Origin: Hypsibius dujardini
Lineage: Eukaryota > Tardigrada > Eutardigrada > Parachela > Hypsibiidae
Length of the DNA stretch: 20,717 nucleotides
Reading direction: 5' to 3'
Assembly (NCBI GenBank): GCA_001579985.1
Contig: LRSR01001305.1
Span: 1-20,717, forward strand
This document shows, piece after piece, positions 8,661-18,800 of this stretch (its first letter is position 1; every line of letters starts with the position of its first letter). Position numbers and translations under genes: made by a program. Under the pieces are notes generated by a model. It did not search any database. It saw only the letters and a program-made list of their open reading frames with translations, and was not told where the DNA came from.

Positions 8661-11600
8661 CAGTGGTCAGCAATGAAAAAACTGAAGAAGGGTAGTAGTA
8701 GTTCATTGTAGTGGGCCAGCAATATGATTTATAATTGGGTGGCCGGAAACAGGACAAATTACTCGTATGCACATGCTATCGCTTCTTGATTAACTAAGCT
8801 ATTTGCTCTACACATTGTGCAAGCAATAGGAGGGATAGGTCAAACACAGGGTGTCCGTTAATCAGCTTCGCGTGATGACATGTCGCTGTAAACGTGGCAA
8901 TGAGCTGGCGGACTGGCTCTCCACGGCCCATATATATGTATCACTAATGGGTGTCGTCGAAGACCCTAACTGCTGCATAACCAAAGTTTCCTACGGCTAG
9001 TCTACCGCCAAGCAGCTCTAGCCACGGGTCTGGCAGGAATACACCCATCTGCGCCATCCAATTCGTCTGGGAGTGTAGTGTACCTGAGACATGCCATGTT
9101 TAGAAACCAATATAATATATATATATAATATGCATTATTCACGAGGACGTCAAATCGTGCACGGTATGACCTTAACGTGGATTAATCCGGAATATTATTC
9201 ATAACTGCTTATACAATGCACATGGCGGACGTACCGGGATGGAGAACTTAATATCGAACGGAATTCTTACTACCATGCTTCCTGTGAAGATTCATTTGTG
9301 TGAAATGGTACGTTTTTTCATCTTGCTGAGAGTTCTTCTCGACTCTGGTAGACTCACATGCGTGCGTGGTGCCATTACTTAGGTATAGAATACGTGTCGT
9401 ATTCGGAATGTTTAGTCGAAGTGAAATATAACTGTAAAATACGGCGCAAAGAGATAAGGTCCGCCTTCGTGTGCCCGAAGGCCAGCTCCCCCCCAACGTG
9501 TACAGTAACTTCAATGTGTTAGCTTTTCGTAGCTCCACCTCCGAATGCCGAATGCTTCACGTATACGTACGTAGGCAAGCCTTTTCTGTTATTGTACGGT
9601 ACTTTACAGAACATGTTTCCTGTACGTCAACAGATGTTTGCATGTTGCTAGCTTGATTGGTGATTCCCCCGAAAAGACTTACTCACACTTCGGGTGATTT
9701 TCAGAGACGGATTTCAGCAGTGTTTTCGTAATTTTGAAACTTCCTAAAACAAAAGTTCTCGGAGATTCGCCGATGAAATACTTTTTTTAAAAATCATTTC
9801 GAATTAATTTAGAAGTAATTTAGATTAATTTAGTGTGAAGTTTGCTTGTTTCATCATTGGCGGAACCAATAAGCGAGCTCTATGCACCAAAACACGCAAA
9901 CATGTAAAAGTTTAGCCTGGCCTAGCCAAAGGCTTTTTTCCCTTTTTTCCAACTGCAATAAAAAGCAGGTCGCGGTATCCTTGATCGAACACCTTGTAAA
10001 ATTACTGAAGCAGCAGTTCCGAAGCATAACTCGTGGAATTTCCGAAAACTATCCGAATTTATTTTATTTAATTAATTTATTTAATTTAAGGCCACTCCGA
10101 GGATGGCTTATTGTCCACCTGGTAGGAATGTCCTCGAATTCGATAAAAAATGAATAAAAACTATAAAAAAACTGAGCCATTGTCTTGTTTTTTTAGAATG
10201 CTTAGTATGTTTCTTCATCACACAAAAGTCAACCCCTAAATATTGGACATTGCCCGAGCGAATGCTGAGGGAAAAGCCAAAACGCCCACTTTTATCTGCA
10301 CTCTCATGTTATAGCCACACCATGTATTTGATTAATGTCCAAATTGTGGGGTTTTTTACACTAAACGATCGAGGAACAATTGGATGAATTAGCGATGAAA
10401 GGTGTAACTGAATCATCTGCTTCACTATGAATGACCACTGACCAGCTGGTTCAGTTGAAGTGAGAATTGCCTTAGCCGTATAGAGGAGCAGGTGTTTTAA
10501 TTTTTTCCTATACTCCGACAATGTTGTATAGTGTATTCCTATCTTATCTCGTGAAGTGGCTCCAGTGAAGTGAATCTTTTATATAATTAGAAAACGTGCG
10601 AAGAAAATTGGCTGCGCGCAGTGCGCGCGACATCGGACTGAACCGACTGAAATCTCGAGCTGCGTCCTACCACGTGGGGATTTCGATCCAAAATTCCAAT
10701 CTGGTGGGACCAGTGGAACCGTTTGTTTTGCCCATGTTGACCCGGATGCCGGGCTCAACTTTCAAACTTGGCTTTACTGGGAACGCCGGGCAATCTTGCC
10801 CGAGCCATAAATTCCGAAAAGACTTAACCTTTCGCAATTCAATTTCAATTTAGAATCCTTATTTTTTAAGCAAAATACGGTTTTTCAGTTGGATTCCAGA
10901 GTTTGATGTTTGAAACAACAAAATTAGTAATTGCTTGTCATGCCGATTTGGAGCGGGAAAGGTTTTTTGGTTGCTGTTGATTGACTTTCTAGCCATTCCT
11001 AAACGTTTTGGAGGACCTCTTACTTCTAATTTTTGCAAGGAATTCAGTTTTATCTATAAGTGTGTGCCACGCAACATGATTTGTTCTGTTTACTCTGCTT
11101 GAGGGTTATGTTGTTGGATATCTTACGAGGAATAAAAATGAATTCCATTGAGTAAAACCTTGTACCTTTTGTTTTAGTACTTGATTGGTTGATTTTGGTT
11201 TAAATAACTTGATCCACTGGATGCGTTGATTGATGGATTGCTGTAATACTCGGAGTTGTTCTATTTTCATTGTTTTCAAAGTACGAGCGCACATTTCGCT
11301 CGGAAAAGCGCAGACTGTATGTAAGGCAGAATTAAGGATTTTAAAAAGGAAAATACACTTTCAAAAACGTGGTAGAACGAACGTCACCCTTGGTACAGAC
11401 AGACCTGCGCGTTTTGCCTGCTTTTTTTTGCGTGGCGCAGGACGAGTGACGTAGGGCACGAAAATTCGTCGTCCTACGTCCCGCGTCCTACGCACAGCAT
11501 CACATTTTGACTGTTTTGCCATCTCTTTATTATTTCCGGCATGCGGCCGGGTCTGTGCATGCCTTTTACAATGGGTCAGTTACCGTAGTGGCGACGATAC

Positions 11601-12763
11601 ACAAATATCACAGACAGAATGGTCCAATAAGCTTGCCCGCTTATCTTTACAGATTGCTTGAGCGGTGTGAAAGTCCGCGGGGCCCCGAAAATCGAATGGC
11701 ATAATGACGGTGTTTGCTCCACATCTTTAATCACACACGTGCGAATCTACGCCAGCTATTGTTTCACGCTCTTGACGTACAGTAAATTTGCTGTTTTTTT
11801 TTATGACTAAAGGCCGAACTTCTGCAGAACGGGGAGTGCTTTATGAAAACTTGTCGATTATATTTCTTTCGGCACCACCTTATATTATATCGTATGTTAA
11901 TGTTAACACACAATAATATACGAGAATATGCAATCGTTACTTTTTTGTGGAAAAATTCGCAAATGACGACTGGCTTATAAACACACCTCTGACATAGTAG
12001 CTAACTCCGGCAGTAATGGAGATTAGACACAGACACAGACACAGACAAAAGCATAACACGAGACAAGCGCGATATTCTAGTGATAAACCTCCAAAAAGCT
12101 GAAGGTTCCAGCCAGCACATGTCGGAGGCATTGGTACACAGTGCCAGGTTGCGCTCTGACCAATACTTCACACATTGTATTTGTGCGCTTGCTTAATCGG
12201 AAATATGCAACGAACAGTTTGCCGAGGTTTATACAGCCAAGTCAGGCATGCAGCGTTCGTAGCTGGCGGAGAGCGATGGGACGGTGGATAGGGTTCACCA
12301 GTGACCTTATCAGATACCAGAGGAAGACAACGAAGGCACTTTCTGCAGCAGGCAATAGGCTTTCAGCCGCTGCGATGTTTCTGCCGTGCATGTGAAGATT
12401 CACCCTCTCCCTAGCCCGTCCCACATTATAGGTGGGGTGAACCTATTTACGGGTCTGCTTGATCAGAAAGCTACACCTGTTCTTGAGCCTTCCGATGGCT
12501 CCGCTTGCCGCGTCGTCGCAGTGGCCCCACGCGCTTCACGCTACCTGTTGGAGCTGGGTATATGGATGACTCGTCTTAGAGTGTGCTACGTCGACCGACG
12601 GAGGTGGTGCGAGAAGGCTTCACGTTGATTAGGGCTTGAACAGAACTTCACCTTGAGCAGAGGCTTGCATTTCCAAAATTCGGCATTTCTTCAACGGGTT
12701 AAAATCGACACTTTCCCGATTTGGTCGGGGACAGTTCTTTCCCTTCCTTCCCCAGCAAACGGC
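8661..12763. other. Long intergenic stretch without a recognised gene
   Basis: Open frames of 60-96 codons occur on both strands but carry no family signature. Features seen are an AT-dinucleotide tract near 9108-9130, AT-rich TTTAATT-type sequence near 9790-9835 and 10058-10090, a CG-rich 16-17-bp palindrome near 10613-10629, the palindrome at 11430-11493, and a short ACACAG repeat near 12027-12045. The right end should include the promoter and 5' UTR of the M13 gene, but no clear core promoter could be picked. Confidence 0.5.
11430..11493. repeat. Imperfect GC-rich palindrome with repeated GTAGG motifs
   Basis: GACGTAGG at 11448-11455 pairs with CCTACGTC at 11473-11480. Around the centre GCACGAA faces TTCGTCG with one mismatch. 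Outer arms GCGT..AGGACG and CGTCCTACGC also pair with a gap. The whole 64 bp could fold as a long interrupted hairpin. It may be a tiny inverted-repeat element or a regulatory palindrome. Confidence 0.6.
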
Positions 12764-12891
12764 ATGGGATCCAAGGGCAAATACACTCGTCTTTCCCTTA
12801 CCGACACGACCGAAAGTGAAGGACAGAGCGGTGCGGATTCAGGAGACGACTACGGCTCTGTTCAATTAGAGATTGGGAACCCGGTTCAAAG
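12764..12891 (+). CDS. M13 peptidase exon 1: start codon and cytosolic tail
   Basis: ATG at 12764 begins MGSKGKYTRLSLTDTTESEG and continues with Asp/Ser/Gly-rich sequence to donor GTTAGT, phase 2. The exon encodes a short hydrophilic N-terminus typical of ECE/neprilysin-like type II proteins, with no signal peptide of its own. Its phase joins cleanly to the transmembrane exon at 13543. Confidence 0.75.
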
Positions 12892-15800
12892 GTTAGTAGA
12901 CAACGTGAAACCTCCCCACCGAAGGTCGCGGAATTAGAAAGATTTTCAAGCTCTCCTAGCTAGCTTCGAAATAAATACGAACTATTTTTAATATTAACTC
13001 AATTTAGTGTTGAACTTTGAAATATATTTCTTGGGTGCGAGCACAAAATTTTTCTGATGACATTTTCAGATTTGGCAAAACCCTGGCAGACAGATCAGGG
13101 AAAAGACTCTCTTTTCCCTGATCTTGGTTGCAAAAAGGTCGATTTTCAAAAGAAGTTAAACTTGGGAATTTCAAAATTCAATTTGGAATCAATAATCATC
13201 AGAATGTTTATTTATAGGGGGCGGTGCAGCGTCACTCGAAACTTTCTAGTATTTTCAAAATTTGAAATCAAACAGTCAAAAGATCTTTTGATAACACACA
13301 AGGAATTTTTTTTGACATGAATCAGTAAACTGGGTTTGCATTGAAACACTAATTCGGAGTAATTTTGAATTAGGCACTTAAAGAATTTTCCAAGGTATGA
13401 AATTTCATTCTAGAAATAGTTGATATCGGGTGTGTACAATTTGATTATTTTATGTCTCCGTTCGTTTCCCGCGCTGTCATTCACCCCACTCCACATATAG
13501 CTTATTCTTATATATATGAGGGTTGTTTACTTTGTTTTTCAGGTCCCGTTTCACTCTAGGACGGCTCGCCTTCTCTAAGGCCGTCGGTCTTCCTTGGGGT
13601 CCAAAGGCGTGGGCTGCCGCCGCCACAGGAACGTTCCTGGTTCTCCTCACAGTCCTGTTCGCAAACTATGAATTGTCACCGAGCGCGGACACAGCTAACA
13701 TTGCCGCCCTGAAACAAATTAGTACGTTTTCATAGATTAGTATCGCGAGTTTCATATAAACCAGAAATATTCTTTTAGTTTTGAGTTTCATCAAATTCCG
13801 ATATAAATAATGTTTAGAACTAGGCCTTGACACTGTGATTTACTTGGCAGGTAAGTACGAAGGGCAAACTCACAGTAATTACACTCCATTTTTTGTGGAG
13901 AGTCTTTATCATTTATTTGAACCAACTAGATCCTGATTCCATTAGCTCAACCTTAGATGAGTTACGGAAAAAAATGGATTCAAATAAAACTATTTCGCAG
14001 AAACTAAGAACTTCGATAAAATTAAGTTTTTGGTTGATGAAGAAAAGTTCGCCACATGGCTTATCCCTGAAACAGATGAGCGAGAAAGAATGGCAAAGGA
14101 AGTGTCTACGGCATGGAACGGTTCAGAGGTTATTCTCTATGGGAGCGCTCCTCCTGCAGATTGAATAGACCCAGAAATCTTTTCCGAACCGCCACTACGT
14201 AACCCGATTGCAGAATAACATGTAGAATTTTTTCAATTTCGATAAGAAAAACCCTACGCTCTCCTCCTGACGCAGTACGTGAACTTGTTTTGCCCTTAAG
14301 TCCCCGAGGGGGCGCCAATTGCTGGTGCTTTTTCACCTGAACTGAAACAGAGATCCCAACCGAAATTTTTTCTGTGATTGTAGGGGCCAACCATGACCTG
14401 ACCATGGATAGGTACGACTGAAAAGTTGCTTTCAAGACAGACCTCACAGTCTGCTGTTACGGGCGTATTTTGTTACTCTCTTCCAGATCGGTCGATCCCT
14501 GCAAGGATTTTTCACAGTTCGCTTGTGGCCTCTTTAATAAAACCACGACGATACCGGACAACTACGCGGCCTTCACCGAGATGGACTCTTTCCAAGTCAA
14601 ATACCGACGATCCCTTGCCGGTAAGATAGTGTTGTTTAAATATATTTAAACAATATTTTAAAAGGGCTCACAAAGCAGATTTTGATTTTGAATAAAACAC
14701 ATTTTTATTTTATGTAGTCACAGAAGTAGAAATCAAAACTGGAAAGCCCATTGTTATAACATATAGGTATAACATAGGATTATTACTACCAGGTGATTAA
14801 TACCTGTTTACATTAGACCACAACATTTTGATTGTTGGTGGACCTTGCCAATATGTCGGTGGGCAACTTTCATGGCAGGAACAGTTTAAAATGAAAATGG
14901 AAACAAAATAATGAAAAATTCAGCAAGCAACATTAAATTATTTTTAAAGATAAATTAAAACATGTTAATTCACTCAATAATTAATTCAATAATTAAGTAA
15001 TTTAAAATTAATTAAGTATAGTCTGTTTTAGAGTGTTTTGTAATTCGAATCGCTGTGTCGCAGACTGTTTAGGTAGCAAGACCGAGGAGGATGTCGTGCC
15101 GAATGCGCGGTCCAAAGCGAAAACCTACTACCAAGCGTGCATTCAAACAAATGGTTAGTTTATGTTTATGTCTGTAAGTTGTTGCCTGCGAGGAGACAAC
15201 TTTGAGAAAGTTTCTTTTGCCTGGATAATATCAGCACGACAAGATCCCGCGTTGGAGCTTCTTACCCACATTAAAGAAGTTATCCCTGCACTGCCGAACG
15301 ACTCAACCTTCTTCACAAACCCTTTTGCGTACCCTTCGGGTGGCGACGTTGTGGCTGCTGTTCGCAATGGTCTACAGTTCGGATACTCATTAGGCTTCTT
15401 TTCAATGTCCATTTCGGATTCTAAGAAGATCATCCGATTTGGGGCTCCGACTTTCCAACTGACAGTCGAGCAGTACCATGGGGAAGAGCATGATGTGTAT
15501 GTTCGCTACCTGTCGGAGGTGTTTTACTCCTTTGCGGACAGAATTTACCCCGGATCGATGGACCGTCAGCAATCGGTCGCTTTGGCAAGAGACATTATCA
15601 CCTTCGAACAGGAACTGGTATGTCTCTGTCGCATTGCAAGCATCCAGTCTTGACGAGCGATGTTTATGCAATATCAGCTTCAGATCGTATTATGTTTCGT
15701 GATGTATTCCTTTCTTTCTTCATGACCCTAGTGTAGAAGGGAAAATGTATAACTCTAAGTAGTTTTTACGACCGTACCTTAAGCATGGCAGGGATTGCAA

Positions 15801-18800
15801 AATGTAACATAAGTTTGAATATATATTATAATATAATTTAAAGTAATGGGCGCTACTGACTTTGTTGAGTACCCTATGACTGATTGATTAATTTATGTTT
15901 CAGCATGTTGCCGGTGCAAAATAATTACAAGCCGCATCAGTGGGCAGCATTAAAACTGATTCCTAATGATTACAAAATTATTATTATGCTCTTGCAAGTC
16001 CTAACTCCGAAGTTTCAATTGCATTTGACTTAATGCCACATAGTCTAGAGCCCTGTTGTTTGGGTGGCAGAAAGGAAAATTGTGTGGACGCTGAGTGCGC
16101 TAGTGTACGAGGCATATTTTTAAAATATTTTTAATATGGACATAACGTCAAATTCAAAACACAATTGAAAAATCCATTGGCAGAGTTCGAACAAAACACT
16201 TTTCGATGAGAGAAATGTTCCGTATTCTCCGCAGTAAATTCAAGTTTAAATAATGGATTTCGTAGATCCTACTCTGGGACAATGGGAAAGCTGTATTCAC
16301 CGAAACAGGCAGCCTCGTGTTGACACTGGCCGAGTTTACCGCTCGCTACACGGTTCAGTTTGGCCTGACGGTGACCTCCTTGATTGACGTGCTCCAGGGA
16401 GTGTGGAATGTTACGCGTCTAGAGCTGCTCGACAGTTCGAGCGGCGAGTCCGCAACACTAGAGCTGGCGAACCTTCGCCGGGGACCTGCTGCCTTGACTG
16501 AGTTCACACTTGTCGAGGTGTCAGATCCCGTTTATTACGCCGCATTGATGGAGAAAATTGCACCGTTATTCTCGGCCGACAACGCCACCGTTGCTCGCAC
16601 TCTGCGGTAAGAACGTATGACCAAATGGATATTATCTGCTTATTTGCTTATTTGGGTATTATGCTTATATGCTTATGCTTATATCAAAATTATACTGTAT
16701 TTCCTCGACAGATAGCGATAGCGCATGAGCTGTGTGACGTTAAATTGGTCCCTTCCCATGCTCGTTAACGTGTGCCCTGCCTTTACCTCGCATGCCAGGG
16801 GGCAATCATTAGGTCACGTGACCCGTGCGCTATCGATATCTATTGAGGAAATACAGTATTATTTGCTTAGCACATTAATCTCCAATTTGTAATGTTGATT
16901 TTTTTTAAACCAATCCTTACGATTTTTCTTTCAATACTGCAGTGGAGTGACTTTTTCGAAAGGGCGTACTAAACAGTTATTAAGATTTCAACTAGTTTTT
17001 CAATAAAACAATGGTTATAACGACATTGCGTTAAAAACGCGGTCTTACTTACTTACTTCACCAGGGTATCTCGACCGACCGACCGACCGACCCCCCCCCC
17101 ATTCTAGATGATCTGATTTCCAATGATTATATGCAATTTACGATCTTGTTAAGAAGACTTTGCGCAATTTTTATTACTTACGCATGCAAGACGTTCAAAA
17201 CTTTCACAATTGTGAAAATAATTTTTGTGACTATTTTTAGGTGATTTGGGTTGTTGGGAAAAAGAAGCTTAAACTTTTACTAAAAAAAACTAGAAATTGC
17301 ACCAGTTAAGATCACAAAACTTGCGTGGGGCTTCAAGTTTAAGCTAATAAAGCTGTTATTGAAGCATGCAATTTCACTCGGGCAATCCAGAGCACAACAG
17401 AAAGCTTCTTGTTTCTAAATTCGTAATATTTCTATCATTTTGCATACGAAATTGTGTTCGGGTTAATCGGATCTTTAAGTCTGATTCCAAATTTTCCAGT
17501 AAAGGGCTTATACAGTATCAGGGAAAAGTTTGCAGATAACCCCCGCCCTTTATTGTACTTTCTGTATTTAATTTTAATGCTGTATTATTTACTGTATCCA
17601 CTTTAAATTCTATGCCTTGCACTTGCTGTATTTTTACATTAAATGCTTTACTTTTAATTCACTGCGTTTACATTAAGTACTGTAAAGAATTATGTTTTCA
17701 GCCTTTTCGGGAATTACATCATGAAAAACATTTTAATGGAGTATATGGATTATCTCCCCGGAAGGTTTCCTGAAATCCAGCAAGCTTTTAGGGCTGCTCT
17801 TGATCCACTTACGGTGAACAGGAAACAGAAGAGACCGCTGTGGGATAACTGTTTGAGCAGGTACAGAAGATCCATTGTCTGATCCTTATATAAATTCGTA
17901 AATATTTGCTTGCAGAACTTCGACAATCTTTCCCGAAACAGTTGATATGATGTTTGTCGACGATGTCTTGGGCAAACAAGGACTGGATAAGGTAAGACAC
18001 CTTTCATCATGGGTACTGGATGCTTAAAAGGTACGGTAAGGATTCGGTCCGTGATGCTTTATTGGATAACTTTATTTGCAGGCCAAGATAGTAGGGGCGA
18101 ACGTTGAACAATCGTTCCTCAACCTATTGACCGCAAGTCGACCTGCAACACTTGTCATCCGCCTTGCGCTATTATAATTGATATTCTCATTACTTTCTAG
18201 GAAACCGAATGGATGGATGAAGAAACAAAGAATGTTTCCAAAGCAAAATTGAAGAGTGTCCGACAAATCGTGGGACATGATAATCGATTGCACAAGGACA
18301 ACGCAAGTTTGGTTGAAGCCAAATTTGAGATGGTAAGTTACTGTAGACAGCTCATTCGTGTTGAAAGCCTTGGTGAAACTGCGCGAGAAACATGTCTCTT
18401 TCAACTAAGGCTTTCTGATTTGCGAAATGAATTGATCTCAGTGAGGGAGCGGTCCAAACAACGATAATCAGCGAGGAAAGGGAAGACCAAAGTAGTCTGA
18501 TTAACAAATTTAGTTATGGTTTTTTATATCATTATAAAAATGCTAGCATGAGCAATAAGAAATGTAATTCTGAGGAATAATTTTCTGTCAAACAAACTTT
18601 AAATTTTAGTTTGACTTAAAACTTTGTTGTCCCATTTGTTTCATCGGGTTCCTTGCGTCCCATTTCTCCCATTTTCTCGTGTTTCGTATTAGGATATCGG
18701 GATAGAACTGGTTTGAAAATGGGTAAAAAATGGGAAATGTTTTGGTAAATGGGATGAAAACCAGGTGGGAGCCAAAATTTCAAAATGGGACGACTCTAAC

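Noticed and set aside
9275-9382. Short open frame with a hydrophobic stretch resembling a signal peptide
   Set aside because: Only 35 codons, ending in a stop without a convincing donor or partner exon.
8661-10440. hAT-like element bounded by CAGTGGTCA and TGACCACTG
   Set aside because: Only nine terminal bases match, there is no 8-bp target duplication (CCGTAGGG against ACCAGCTG), and no transposase is seen.
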